In this document: positions 31,067 to 42,730 of the stretch, piece after piece
Position numbering within the stretch: position 1 is the stretch's first letter
Layout: the number at the start of each line of letters is the position of its first letter
From: Omphiscola glabra
Taxonomy: Eukaryota; Mollusca; Gastropoda; Lymnaeidae
Direction: 5' to 3'
Assembly (NCBI GenBank): GCA_964017045.1
Contig: OZ024808.1
Location: 20,019,284-20,083,283, forward strand
Length of the DNA stretch: 64,000 nt
Position numbers and translations under genes: made by a program
The notes under the pieces: generated by a model
Told to the model about the DNA's origin: nothing
Seen by the model: only the letters and a program-made list of their open reading frames with translations
Database searches by the model: none

Positions 31067-32260
31067 CTTCGTCAGGTACAAATAACCCGGGGGATACTGG
31101 GGATCGGATGGATTGTGCAAAAACCCAAGGCGTTTAATCAGAGAATCTCACAAATCCATATTACCTAAAAACAAATATTTAAAATATGAAATACGAACAA
31201 ATTTTTGTTCATGTCACGCACATGAGGTGAGTTAGCTTAATGGGCGACGACAAGTTTCGGCGATCTGGAGGGCCCTGGGACACCAGACGGGGTCTCTGGA
31301 AAATTATATGAAGACTATAATTTTTAAATTAAAATTAAAATATATTTGAAAGAAAAATTAAATTCTTTTTAGGAAGTCTTAGTCAAATAGACTGCAAAAA
31401 AACAAAGTGGGGTGGGGGGCAATCTACCAATATATGGTATTATGATTTCGCACATAACAAGAAGAGTGAAAAAATATTTGAAACCACATCAGTGCTAGTG
31501 ATTTGTGAGTTTCAAAGGTGGTTTCTTTTTTTTTTGGGGGGGGGGGGGGGGTGTGGATTTGATCACATAGTAATTTGAAATCCGTGACAAGGCTTCATAC
31601 ACGGATTGCATCAAATGCTTCAAGGAAAATTTTAATCGTGTGAACCGACCCTTAAGATAAACTTTTATATACTTTCCAAGCAAATGTGAAGGACACTTTT
31701 TTATGGGCGCAATACGATTATGTACAAAACGAAATGAGAACTTTTCCATCTGTTACATAACATAATCTGGACATATTTTCGGATTTTAAATCACAGATTA
31801 GTTGATAAATCTGTGAGAGTGACGTAGGTGCTCATCCAAAAAACAATACTGTCTAAGTGCAACGTTGGAAGAATTGCAATCATTCCTGCACGGTAGGAGG
31901 TAGTAAGTTAACTCTTTGGGGCAATCCTGACATTTTTTGGAAGGTGGTTAAGGTGCTGTCGTTACACTTGGAAACGTTCTAATAAATCACCTAAAAATAG
32001 GAACCTAGTGAATTAATTTGTGCAGAGTATTTGCTTTATGAAGATCCTTAGATATGTGACACTGTTGCCTAATAACTATACCATTTCGAAAAGCTCCGTA
32101 TCAGCCAATTTACTGAATTAATAAAAATAAAATGTTTCATTTATTTAACTAACATACACTTCATCTAAAATACACAATAATTTTTATTTCTGTAATAACA
32201 ATCTATTTAGTAAAAAATGTAGTATTATATAGAGTGGAAGAAAATTTTTTGTATACTCTC
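31067..32260. other. Non-coding block sequence with a poly-G tract
   Basis: Homologous to 16480-17330 in large part. A mixed T/G tract with a long G-run lies at 31526-31553. 31556-31665 contains gatcacatagtaattt and cgtgtgaaccgaccc, related to the MITE at 37365-37745. Confidence 0.5.
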
Positions 32261-32420
32261 AAATGGCCGGGTGTCTAAATAATTTGAGAACCACTGTGCT
32301 AAACTTATGAGATTCTAATATTATATATTAATAGTGTCTAGGACGGTGGTTTCCAATCTGAGTTTCACGTACCCCTGGGGTTACGCGACGACCAATTTTG
32401 GGCGCACAAAATTTTTTTAT
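32261..32420. mobile_element. Ends of two further hAT-like MITEs
   Basis: aatttgagaaccactg at about 32280-32295 has the form of a right hAT end. ggtggtttccaatctgag at about 32346 followed by cgtacccctggggttacgcg looks like a left end of another. Full borders were not found. Confidence 0.4.
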
Positions 32421-33237
32421 TAATATAAAACTGAAATATATTGTAGAATAGAAAATAACAGCCGATAAATATCATTAGCTTTACCGGCTTCATTTGATTA
32501 TTACATCTAAATTTATTATAATATTGTTTTTAAGAGTGAGTAGTTGTAAGGAAGGGGATAATCACGAAGAAATAGTCTAAGCAGGGGAAACGTGAGAAAA
32601 AAATAAGTTTGTAACCGCTCGTCTGATATGAGGAAACTAGCACTTAATAATAACTAGAGTAGGTCTCTGGAGAGTTATTTGAATAATTATGAATATGAGA
32701 TTAACCACTGACGAAATAAAACACAACAATGCGATATAAGGAAGAGGAAAAAAAAACTTTTTTATTTTTTCCGTGAATAAATATTAGAGAAGATAAAGAA
32801 AATGGCAACAAGAATTCTGAACAAACAAAAAAAAAAAAACATTTACAAAGAAAAACGTATAGAAATCAGTGAAAATTGTTAAACACTAACTACCTTAACA
32901 CGACGGAAAAAGCGTATCATAGAATATGTCAATATAAACATCAGACGAGATCCTACAAGTACTGAGAAAAAAGTTAAATTATCGAGGAGAAAAATCATGT
33001 TGGTAATCAGTACTAAGTCATTACTGAAAGACTTAGATAATTAAATACCCTGTCCTTAATTGTACAGATTATGAATAATGTATAATTCACGTGGAGCTAG
33101 CGGTTGTCTGTGCTATGCATTAACATATAGTGTGTCTATTGTGAGTAATGTGTACGGCTCTGTATAGATGTCTGACCAGTTACAACATGCAAACGTCTCT
33201 GTTTAATGGAAGTTTGATGCAGTCAGCTGAAGTCAGC
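32421..33237. other. AT-rich sequence, mostly without counterpart in sister block
   Basis: About 32150-33110 interrupts the homology with the first block. No gene was recognised. Confidence 0.45.
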
Positions 33238-33590
33238 GAATGTGCAAGATGTTACTATGTGTACCAGTGGATGTGCAAGATGTTACTTATGTGTGCCAGT
33301 GGATGTGCAAGATGTTATTTATGTGTACCAGTGGTTGTGCAAGAAATTAATATTTGTACCAGTGTATGTGCAAGATGTCACTAATGTGTACCAGCGGTTG
33401 TGCAAGATGTTACTATGTGTACCAGTGGTTGTGCAAGATGTTACTCATGTGTACCAGCGGACGTGCAAGGTGTTATTTATGTGTACCAGTGGTTGAGCAA
33501 GATGTTACTTATGTGTGCTAGTGGATGTGCAAGAAATTAATATGTGTACCAGTGGATGTGCAAGATGTCACTAATGTTTACCAGTTGTAT
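33238..33590. repeat. 32-33-bp minisatellite, about ten copies
   Basis: The unit is gtgcaagatgttacttatgt followed by gtaccagtggat. One single unit (gtggatgtgcaagatattac) is present at the matching place 18078-18105 of the sister block, so the array expanded after duplication. Confidence 0.92.
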
Positions 33591-34544
33591 GTGGCCAAGC
33601 CCATATATATTCCGTAGTTGGGTGAAGCAAGCGAGGTCGCTCAGCACGCAATGTATTTGTGGAATAATGAGATACGCTAACACGGCATAATTCATTCACA
33701 ACAAAGTACCTCCATATTTGGAAATATAACTGAACAGTTTGTGCAATAAATTAATTATATGAAGAAGAATCATAAAATTTGTGTTTAAATCCTTTATATC
33801 AACGTCGCTGTGGTTCGCGTGTTGCTGGGTGATGTACTGGGTGGCTTGCTGGCAAATTGTTTGAATGGCTAATTGACCCACTTCCCGTCAACCTATCGAG
33901 CTGAAATTCGGCACAGGCCTTCGTTGCCGGTGACAACATATTAGGTCACAATTTCAGTCCCACTAACCATACCCAATCCCTTTATATCAGTTGTTCATTT
34001 TTTTCAAGGGGGGGTGTAAAATGAAGTTCCTGATAACTGCTCTAAATGAGACTGTTTTACAAAAGTTATCGCAGTTTGGTGAGTGAAATTTTTTTGCATT
34101 TTCTAAAACTGTGAAATAAATCTGCGATACAAAAGCGGGTGGGTCATTAAAATATTGATACAGTTCAGTGGTGTGACCAAAAGCTCGTTGTCTAGGAGTT
34201 AGGTCCCTTCGCTATAGCCACGGACAATATTTCAGAGTCAAAAAACTCCTGTCATCCAGCTCCTGCAGAGCTGATATTTGGACATTCTCCGAGCTCCTAA
34301 AGAGCCGATAGGTTGAAAGAACAAAACACAAAGTCGTCTAACAGTCATAAAAATATATTTAAATCCTTTTTGCTGTATAAGTGTTCAAAAGGCAACAGAA
34401 ATCACAACTACTTTATCGACATAAAAAAAAATCACATCCTACTTCACCAAACGGAAAAAAACACACACTCTGTTGGACTCCACACGTTACTCTCCCTCAA
34501 CACTTTACTCGTCTCTCTTTTTACACACTTCCTCACGTGGGTTT
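33591..34544. other. Non-coding block sequence
   Basis: 33600-33990 matches 18100-18340. The stretch 34200-34330 holds two near repeats around gagctcct-agagc. Open frames here are short and unconserved. Confidence 0.5.
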
Positions 34545-34662
34545 TTTCTCCCCCACACGCCAAGACGGTGGGTTTTTTCTCCCCGACACGCCAAGACGGT
34601 GGGATTTTTCTCCCCAACACGCCAAGACGGTGGGTTTTTTCTCCACGACACGCCAATACGGT
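34545..34662. repeat. 31-bp minisatellite, four copies
   Basis: The unit is ccaagacggtgggttttttc plus tccccgacacg. It creates overlapping open frames in both directions that have no protein meaning. Confidence 0.9.
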
Positions 34663-35393
34663 CATACATGACTGAGAAAGCTAGTGTGAAATACAGGAAA
34701 TCCCACGTGTCTCTATTCCCTCATCAAAACATACACAGGAAATTTAATGACACGATTTGACCGTAAGTGGCGTGGAAAAAAATGTGCGATAGCGAGCCTT
34801 GAAGGGATGCACTAATTGCGGGATTCTTATGAAGTGCTTTACTTGTATGCAAGTTTTGTTGAAAATTTCACCCCGATATTACATTTTATAAAGAATTAGT
34901 TTTTAAGGGTTGTTTAATTAAGTATTAATCTGATAAATTAATACACAGAAAAAAAGTCAAAGAAAGTGCATTTCGCTAACGTTAGAGGGTCTTTATAGTG
35001 GGATATCTTTTGAAAGAGATGATGGTTAATCCATTTAAAACAAATTAATCTTTGAGTACAGTAATCCATCAGGTATAATTGAGTGGATAACTTGTTTTTC
35101 TTTTTTTTTTTAAATTATCAATTTAACTATCATACAAGTGCGGATTGTGGATAAAAGTAATTGTTGTTGGAAACAATTATAAATCAATGGTCATAAAACA
35201 AATAGTTTAAATGCATCTCAAAATTTTAAAATTCTATCTTAGATTAGAATTGGTGAAATCTAAAACAGAGCTTAATATTCGTTATCAAAAATTCTAATAT
35301 TTACATCCATTTAAGGTCCTTGACTTTTGTAAATGATCAAGCGAATTCAATTCCTCAGAAAATTATACATTTCAAAACAACTCTAAGTCAATT
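34663..35393. other. 3' flank of receptor, homologous to 18590-19377
   Basis: Shares gcgctaacgttagrgggtctttatag-type words with the sister block. The hAT MITE at 19204 is absent here. Confidence 0.6.
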
Positions 35394-36530
35394 TTATTTC
35401 ACATTGCACAACAAATATTTCAAGTCTTTTCTAATAGGTTTGAAGAAGCTGTAGAGCACAGGGTTGACTGCCGAGTTCATGTAAGCTAACCATCCTATAA
35501 AATAAATATAAGAACATGGAAGTTCGAATTTATGGTAGGAATAAATTGCAACATATATCCACACGGGCATCCAGCAAAAAGTGAAACACAGCACAATTGT
35601 CCCGAGCGTGCGAATAGCTTTCATGTTTCGGGAAAAGCGACGCGCCATCTTGCTGATACCTTGCTGATATGCTGTTAGATCCCTAGTTTGTTGGTCGCTT
35701 TTGGTATTGATATTTTCGCCAGATCCCTTTGAATGAGACGCTTGGTTTGAAGAAGGAGTGTTGGATTCAATCTCACTAATTGTTGAACGTTTGCGTTTCT
35801 TTGAGCGGAAGTTTACCTCAGCATTGTTTTTAGCATTATAAGATTTCCTTTTGTTAAATTTCCAGATTTCAGAGAATATGAGGGCGTACAGAATGTATGT
35901 AGTTAATACCGGGAGATAAAAACCCAGGGTGTAAAACAATAGATGTATGCCTTTGTTTAAAACTGGTGAACACGATATTATTTGATCATGGCCATTGGTC
36001 AGTTTGTCGAGTCCCGTCCCAAACCAGTCTGAGATCAGAGGTAGTGAGAACATTGCGCTCGGAAGAGTCCATGACAGGAGAAGCATGACGTAACCAATTC
36101 TTTTAGTGAGGACTCTATACACCAATGGCTTGCAGACTGCCAGATATTTATCTACAGCTATACACATTATATGACAGGCGGTGATTCCACAGAAAACATT
36201 TCCGATGTTGTACCAGATGCTGCAAAACTCTGCACCCAAAATCCAATTGCTTTTATATATAAGCTGTACAACACTTATCGGCATGTGGAATGCCCCAATT
36301 AGAAAATCCACACATGCCATGGACGCCATCAGTAGCTTTGTGATGTTGTGGTCGTTATGGGTTACACCTGCGTCACGCGACACCATCATGGCCGCCACGA
36401 TGGTGACGTTCGACAACACTACGAACGTTATAATCATGGAGCCCAAAACTGCTAGAAAAGTGAGGACGTTGAGGTTTGCTGTATAGATGCACACATTGCT
36501 GTCAGTTCGCAACACTGAGGACTGATTCAT
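35394..36530 (-). CDS. Orphan rhodopsin-class receptor, type B copy 2
   Basis: 378 residues, the same length as its partner at 19378-20514, and all core motifs are intact: Asn41, Asp75, Cys103, DKY at 127-129, Trp154, Pro207, CWMP at 319-322 and NPVLY at 356-360. By hand alignment 62 residues differ, none of them within 251-322, which spans most of loop 3 and helix 6. In that tract only 7 of 216 bases differ, all silent, while the following 171 coding bases differ at roughly 30 sites. The extracellular N-terminus and loop 2 differ most, which would suit a change in ligand. It is expected in the plasma membrane and coupled to G proteins, though the Lys in DKY is unusual. Confidence 0.92.
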   Translation of the reverse strand: MNQSSVLRTDSNVCIYTANLNVLTFLAVLGSMIITFVVLSNVTIVAAMMVSRDAGVTHNDHNITKLLMASMACVDFLIGAFHMPISVVQLIYKSNWILGAEFCSIWYNIGNVFCGITACHIMCIAVDKYLAVCKPLVYRVLTKRIGYVMLLLSWTLPSAMFSLPLISDWFGTGLDKLTNGHDQIISCSPVLNKGIHLLFYTLGFYLPVLTTYILYALIFSEIWKFNKRKSYNAKNNAEVNFRSKKRKRSTISEIESNTPSSNQASHSKGSGENINTKSDQQTRDLTAYQQGISKMARRFSRNMKAIRTLGTIVLCFTFCWMPVWIYVAIYSYHKFELPCSYIYFIGWLAYMNSAVNPVLYSFFKPIRKDLKYLLCNVK

Positions 36531-36939
36531 TTATTTCTTTTATATACTGTTTATGTTGTCTCAAGAGATGCGCTCGTCTTGCTTTGTAATAAATTGTCAC
36601 AAGTCTTTAATTTTCATATATGTTTGTATTTAGTGATTCCTCAAGATTCTTCGATTTCGTTTTTATTAAGTCAGGTCCTTAGCAGTGTTAGCAACTTCTC
36701 TATTTCGAGCAGCATTGGTCACCTCTCTAGTGTGAAGATAACTGTGAACATCAAACGCATATAACAATATAAGTGTCCTTTGAAATAATAAAAAATTACA
36801 TTTTAATTTATAGCGATCATAAAATGTATAGTTTCCTAATTACAGTGTAACGAACCCTTTGCAAGGGAACAATCTTATTAACCTCAACTAACCTGTGACC
36901 TCTTCTAAATTACCAAGAAATAAATAAAACAATGTATGT
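36531..36939. other. 5' flank of receptor, homologous to 20515-20960
   Basis: Contains about two units of the 27-bp repeat that has four units at 20670-20777. No other feature was seen. Confidence 0.6.
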
Positions 36940-37130
36940 TGAAGCTTGAGCAAAAGACAGGACAATAAGTTATGAACGTTTCGGCTTTGAGCTTTCTTCA
37001 GTGAACAGGACAAATAGAAGTACGACATAAAGCAGAGCACGGTAAAGAAAAAAAACACTTTATAAGATCTTCTTTGTTGTTGCCGGAAGTAGGCTTACTG
37101 GAAGTGAATTTTACTCATTTGATTCACATA
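36940..37130 (-). mobile_element. Inserted Penelope-type terminal piece with degenerate hammerhead
   Basis: This stretch interrupts the homology between 36770-37290 and 20820-21070, so it is an insertion. At 37001-36974 the minus strand reads CTGAAGA, a poor stem II, and GAAACGTT; one base of the CUGAUGA box is wrong and stem II has a mismatch. It shares flanking words with 26990-27140. Confidence 0.55.
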
Positions 37131-37364
37131 GAATGAATGCATTCTTTCAATTATTATCTAAATTCCCACAAGTGTGCAGTGGAAATATTTCAAAAAAATT
37201 AAAGTTTAAATCTTGACCACAGAATGGATTTAAAGCTATGTGCGGGTAAAAAAAAAACTTGCATTGGTTTAGAATTTAAATGTTTGCCTGCCCAATAAAA
37301 GAAGAAAAAATGTGTAATCTTCACTTTTAATCCACTTCTGCATTTTTATCGAAATTTTGCTTAA

Positions 37365-37745
37365 AGTTCAGTTCACACGATCAAATTTTCGTCACACATT
37401 TGATGCGAATTTTGTATGAAGCCTTGTCACAACTTTCAAATTACTCTTTGATCTAATTCACATTTTTGTCACACAAAAAATGAAACGTAACAACGCACAA
37501 AATATTTGCGTTGATACAAAAATTTGACGCGAATTCGAAACTAACTTGATCCTGCAAACTGACCCTTTGGGTCGGGTCACACAATCAAATTTTCTTCAAG
37601 CATTTGATGCAATTCGTGTATGAAGCCTTGTCACAACTTTCAAAATTACTATTTGATCAAATTCCCCCCAAAAAGAAACCACGCACAAAATGGTGCGTTC
37701 ATACAACAATTTGACGCTAAATTCGATCGTGTGAACTGACGCTTA
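37365..37745. mobile_element. Two tandem or nested copies of a short inverted-repeat element
   Basis: ttcacacgatcaaattttcg near 37372 and its near inverse attcgatcgtgtgaactgac near 37720 mark the outer ends. Two internal copies share tgaagccttgtcacaacttt at 37419 and 37622. A third, opposite copy lies at 31556-31665. No coding sequence. Confidence 0.65.
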
Positions 37746-38371
37746 GTCAGAGAATGAATGACCTAAATAATAATAATAATATGGAAGCTGAGCAAAGAGC
37801 TAATGGCTTTAAAACATGCCACAATATTTTGAATGTACATTTGGAAAATAGTGTTGAAACTGCGTGGCTCGGGCAACAAATGGTGTACAGATGATGCTGT
37901 TGATATAGAAGAGGTTTTTTCGTGTGTTTTTATTTACTACATATTGTCTATAGTCTTAACAAGTAATGACAATGAAGCTATTGCTGCTATCGGTTTATAT
38001 ACTAATTTTATGAAAATATAGCTATGAAAATATTTTAATTTCTATTTTCGAAAAAAAAAGAGATGGTGGTGGTTTTCGGGGGGGGGGGGGGGGGGGGGGT
38101 TGTTTCCTCTCTGTTTTACAGTTTCAGATACCTGAGCTTTATGGTTGTCATCTGAAAATGTTATTAGTTAATAAATCTGTAGACGTGATTTGGGGACAAA
38201 CAACTAATGCGTCTCTGCCCAACGTATTAAGTTATATAGAAACCTTTTAAGGCAATTAATGCTCGTTGGGAATTCCAACATTCTTTGATTGAATGTGCCG
38301 ACTTCATGCAAGCATTAGTTAGGATTTAGTCTTGGCTTAACGTTTAATCAATATATTTTTTTTTAATTCCA
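37746..38371. other. AT-rich sequence with a 22-base G run
   Basis: An uninterrupted run of 22 G lies at 38078-38099. No gene was recognised. Confidence 0.6.
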
Positions 38372-38544
38372 CACCGTGGCGTAGGAAGGGGGTGGGTACG
38401 GAGAGATTTTTCCTTTCAAGTCGGCAATTTTTCCATTACATGCAGGGGTGGCATTTTCAGCTAACTGCAGATTTTCTTCGTGGACGGAAAACGGCAAAAA
38501 TCTTGGCCCACCCCCGGGTAGAACCACCCCTAGCTACGCCTCTG
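38372..38544. mobile_element. MITE of the GGCGTAG family
   Basis: Left end caccgtggcgtaggaagg and right end ccctagctacgcctctg are imperfect inverse copies. No clear target duplication, so it is older than the copies at 1397 and 19204. Confidence 0.6.
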
Positions 38545-39720
38545 GAGCCCCATCAATACTTTGAATAAGAAATATTACATTTAAAGTAATATACATTATT
38601 GAGTTACAAACGTGTCCGGAGTTGTCAAATAAGATATGTAAGTAAACTACATTTGAATTTTTTGTGTGAACAAAAATGCAACCCCCCCCCCCCCCTTTGC
38701 TTTGCAAGAAATAATGAACTAGTAACAACAAAATAAAATCTATCTAGAACTCCTAACAATTAAAAAAAACTATTTTCCATTAAAGTCAGAGAGGTTAAAA
38801 GATTGTATAATGGTATTGTAATAACGTTGAAAATATCTTAAAGCTGTTACGGCTATTACTTGCAGCGAAACTTCACAGCCAAATACCACTCAATAAATTC
38901 AATTACCACTCATTCAAATAATAAAGCTTAATATGAAATATAAATTGGTTTATTTTTATATCAATATCTTAAAGCCCCAATTATGTTACAGGATGTGAAA
39001 TTTGGAAAAGCTTTTAATATTATAATAAATGACTAGAAATTTTCAATATCCTGATAGTGTTTAAGGGGAGATTATTGTTTAGAAAATCTAAATAACAATG
39101 CTTTGTAAGAAGGATCTGGCACTTTAGACATATAATTAAAGATCAAAGGCGTGAAAAGGAATGTAACGTTGCCTAAGTACGGGGCTACCAAGTCGTTGAT
39201 GATTTTATTAATGTTTATTAAAAAACTGGGGGGGGTGAGGGGTGGGGGCTGATTCAATACATTCATTTTGCCTTACGAAGTCCAAGATACGCCTAGAATA
39301 AAGGAGTTAATATGATTAACAAATATTTAACCTTTTTCGGTAAACACATATACGAGGGATGGAATGGGTTGTGTACATTTCTATGTCGATGACAAAATCT
39401 GTAATCCAATGATATTAACCTCCCTAATAAAGAGGTGTTAAATTTTCTTACAGGATACATAAATAAGTGTTACACTACTGTCGTAAAATACAATGTAATG
39501 GTGTTGACACATTGAGAATGTTATATTTAGTAATGATGTGTACAACACAAGGAAATCTAAAACCCTCTGTTCAGCTTGATGTCTAGATCTTTACTGACTA
39601 GCTACACAGGTAAAACAACATGATGGCCTCTCACAGCTCAACCCAAGCATCACGGGCCTCACGTATTGACAACAAAGGGACGCAGCTGTAACACTACAAC
39701 AGTGAACACATTCACAAAAG
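38545..39720. other. AT-rich intergenic sequence
   Basis: A run of 14 C lies near 38681. No gene was recognised. Confidence 0.5.
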
Positions 39721-40010
39721 CAGAGGCGTAGCTAGAGTGTTTGGCGCCCGGATACCATATTCATGTTAAAGAGCTTCCATTAAAGCGCAACCATTCGCAC
39801 CCGGGTACCATTAAACTCAGTGCTATTCTGATGTCATTTGTGGTAGTTTATTTTAGTAAAACTGAAGAATTAAGATTACAAACGTATAGTACATTCAATT
39901 ATCTTTCATTTGATACCTCATTTTGTCTTACAAACTTAACAATAATATTTTCGTTTTTTAATCCCAACCTCTCAATTCTGTTACCCGGGTACCAATAGGT
40001 GCAGCCTTCT
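39721..40010. mobile_element. Dispersed repeat with ggtacccgggtacc-type ends, copy 1
   Basis: A GGCGTAGCTAG MITE end at 39722 is followed by an approximately 230-bp unit bounded by cacccgggtaccatta (39800) and acccgggtaccaatagg (39980). The same unit, opposite way round, is at 56745-56965 and 60595-60840. It carries no gene. Confidence 0.65.
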
Positions 40011-40500
40011 AAATATACATTTCAAGAACATTTAATATATATATATCATACAAAACATCAAAACCTGTTTCAGTTCTATACGCAAAATTCAATTGTTGGG
40101 TGTGGAGATTTCAAAATAACAATTAGAAAGTATCGCAAAATTCCTACCATTTTAAGCTTGGTAACATCGGGTCATATAATACAGAATATAAATATAGTGT
40201 TGTAAATGTAGTAGCCATTAATATCTTAACTGAAACTTCAAAGCAACCATGGAATCTTCAGAAGAGATGTTTCAATTGAGACAGAAAATACATAAGCTAG
40301 ATGATATAAATTATAATAATTGATTTAATTAGTAATTTAGGTTTCAATCACTAGAGGATTCATAAACACGTATCCTTTAAGAACCTGCGGTCTTTAACAC
40401 AGTCCTTACTAAAAATTCCCAGTGTGAATGAACACATAAAAAAAGTCTTACGAAGTGCGCTCTTCTGAAGCGATGGCGCCAAAATATATAAGTTTGCCTC
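40011..40500. other. AT-rich sequence
   Basis: Nothing recognised. Confidence 0.45.
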
Positions 40501-40665
40501 AAACTTTGAGGAGTATAGAAAAAGGATACAAAAATCATTTAAGAAACACTTAAAGCCTTTTTGTTTAAATAGATTTAAGAAAACCAGAGCGCAATGAGCA
40601 TGCTAAAGTATCATGGATACCAGCGCTATATAAATATCCAATCAAGTCCAATCAAATGAAAGGAG
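40501..40665 (+). mobile_element. LINE 3' end fragment
   Basis: Reads as a last stretch SFKKHLKAFLF-like, then gcgcaatgagcatgct and agcgctatataaatatccaa, a tail of the kind found at the ends of CR1/L2-like LINEs. It ends in a caatcaagtccaatcaa simple tail. Confidence 0.5.
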
Positions 40666-40834
40666 CCACTGCACGTTAAAAAAATTCTACTCTTTTTAAA
40701 ATTAAAATTTAAGTCTTAATTTGATTTTTTTTTTTTGGAAAGAAAAACACCTTCAAAAGAATATTATAAAAATCCAATTTGTGTTCTTCCACTAGAGTAA
40801 TAAATACATTTTTATTATAACTTCTCTCAGGTGA

Positions 40835-41150
40835 TTCGAATTTATTTTACATTTCACAATAAATATTTCAGGGCTATTCTGATAGGTTTGAGAAAACTAC
40901 ACAGTACTAGGTTGATGGCAGAGTTCATGTATGCACACCAGCCCGCTGTGAATATATAACAATACGGCAGGCCGTAGTCATTGTATATGTCAAGAGCAGG
41001 GGATATTTCACACGGGCGTCCAGCATACACTGAAAAAACACGATAATTGTCCCGTGTGTGCGAATAGCTTTCACGTTTCGGGAAATCCGTCTTGAAAACT
41101 CACCGTTGCCCTGCACTACAATAACATGTTGAATGGATCTGGACATATCC
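40835..41150 (-). pseudogene. Type-B receptor relic, end of loop 3 to C-tail
   Basis: The minus strand reads FSRRISRNVKAIRTHGTI, matching FSRNMKAIRTLGTI of the intact type-B receptors. After a frame change it reads GWCAYMNSAINLVLCSFLKPIRIALKYLL. The conserved NP of helix 7 is NL and helix 6 is broken. The 3' end keeps the same stop region. A third type-B locus has therefore been lost. Confidence 0.85.
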
Positions 41151-41208
41151 ACTTTTTCTGGATAATAAAGTCCAGCCTACCCACTATGTCATGAATGAAC
41201 AGTTGAGT

Positions 41209-41345
41209 AATGTGCCGTGTACACAGTTGTACAAACCTACCCAGTACCTAAGTCCCGTGCCATGAACACAGTTGTACAAACCTACCCAGTACCTAAGTCC
41301 CGTGCCATGCACCCAGTTGTACAAACCTGCCCAGTACCTAAGTCC
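41209..41345. repeat. 45-bp tandem repeat, three copies
   Basis: The unit is acacagttgtacaaacctac plus 25 bases, with few changes. It gives a short repetitive open frame of no evident meaning. Confidence 0.9.
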
Positions 41346-41649
41346 CAGGTGTATTCGATGACTTTGTTTGTGAACTTATCTCTCTTTAATGGCCACGTTA
41401 AGGGAACACACTCTGTAAAACCACGCCAACATTCCCCTTGAATACTCGCACAGCTAATGGCGTTGTCTTATTCGGTTTGTTGACATTCGCAGGATGAAAT
41501 GTGTTGGCAGTGGCATGATGACAGCAATTGACATTCATAGAGTGAAACTCTCTTCTTTCATATTATATGCCGAATAGAATGGATTTTTACTCCTCAACTG
41601 AGTCCGTGTGCAACTGGTTTGTTTTACATTCAAGCATTTAGCTCAAAAG
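41346..41649. other. Unassigned spacer
   Basis: No recognised feature. Confidence 0.4.
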
Positions 41650-41710
41650 ATATTGTACGTATGTATCTGATAATTGGGAGATATGTTATGGGGAGATATG
41701 TATCTTATAA
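41650..41710. repeat. 22-bp minisatellite, short side beside Helitron 3' end
   Basis: Two or three units of ggggagatatgtatctgata, the same unit as the longer array at 50370-50612 on the other side of the Helitron. Confidence 0.8.
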
Positions 41711-41770
41711 CTAGCGAGTACCCGGCATGCGTTGCGATGCCACTCAAGAAAGAAAGTGTTTGCGTTTTAA

Positions 41771-42676
41771 TTATGTTTCTTGAAGAGCTTTTAAATACAC
41801 AATGTTTTTTGTTTTTCCGTCTGGTGCATACACGAATAAATCGGAAGGTTTTCCGACGCGAGAGCAGGCGACATACAGCTGTCCATGAGAGAAGCATGGG
41901 TTTTCCAAATTTAGTCTGCAAACTTGTAGCGATTGTCCCTGTGCTTTGTTGATGGTCATTGCAAATGCGAGTCGCACCGGAAACTGCAGACGTTTAAATT
42001 CAAATGGCATATCTGTTGGAATCATTGGGATGCGTGGCAGCAGTACATCTTCGCCTTTAAATTTTCCATTTAAAATAGTTGCTTCGATGATATTGTTCAT
42101 CATGTTTTTCACTGAAAGCATGGTGCCGTTACAAAGTCGTGGTGGATTTATGTTTCGCAAAAGAATGATAGGCACGCCAATTTTGAGTGTTAAAACGTGC
42201 GACGGGATGCCTGGCAAGTCAAGTGAATTCAAGAATTCCGTTGGATAGTTGACAACTTCGTCTTCATTCAATACAGTATCGATGGACTTGTACGTTGTCG
42301 TTTCGCCTGGGATTTCATTTTGAATGCTTAAGTTGATGGCATTAGGAACATACAATCCACCTTTTTGACTTCCAATTGCATTCATAATTATGTCATACAC
42401 TAAGCGTTGCTCTGGAACCAGTTTCGGATGATTCATTTGAACAAATGTACCCAATTCGTCGATATCAAAGTGTGTTTCTCGATGCAAATCTCGATGGAAT
42501 AGGTTGTTTTCAGATCGATTCGGAGCAGTCATTCCCAAATCTACCAGTGTTTTGTTAGCGATTGCCAAACACATGTCCTCAATCGAAATCAATGCCTCAT
42601 TATACACGTTTGATGTAAATTGAATATCCGGATTTTGTTTCTTTGCACGCAAACGGTGTAGAATGTCTTCACTCAT
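41771..42676 (-). pseudogene. Helitron helicase part, motor core deleted
   Basis: Begins MSEDILHRLRAKKQNPD and ends with TINKAQGQSLQVC and QLYVACSRVGKP, the C-terminal motifs of PIF1-like Helitron helicases. Between LVPEQRLVYDIIMNAI and IQNEIPGETT the family normally has some 200 residues with the Walker A (GGTGKT) and Walker B motifs; here there are about 20 unrelated residues, so ATP binding is impossible. The frame continues from the piece at 42731-43426 through one in-frame TAG. Confidence 0.88.
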
Positions 42677-42730
42677 GTAGTCTTTGTATTTCTCCCAAAG
42701 ATCTTTTGGATTGGATGGGAAGCATGTTGT

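Noticed and set aside
33148..33496. Cys/Val-rich repetitive frames
   Set aside because: Produced by the 32-33-bp array and absent from the sister block.
34313..34760. Several overlapping frames on both strands
   Set aside because: They result from the 31-bp array and are not conserved at 18600-18850.
41674..42248. Plus-strand frames across 41674-41952 and 41946-42248
   Set aside because: Antisense shadows of the Helitron helicase relic.
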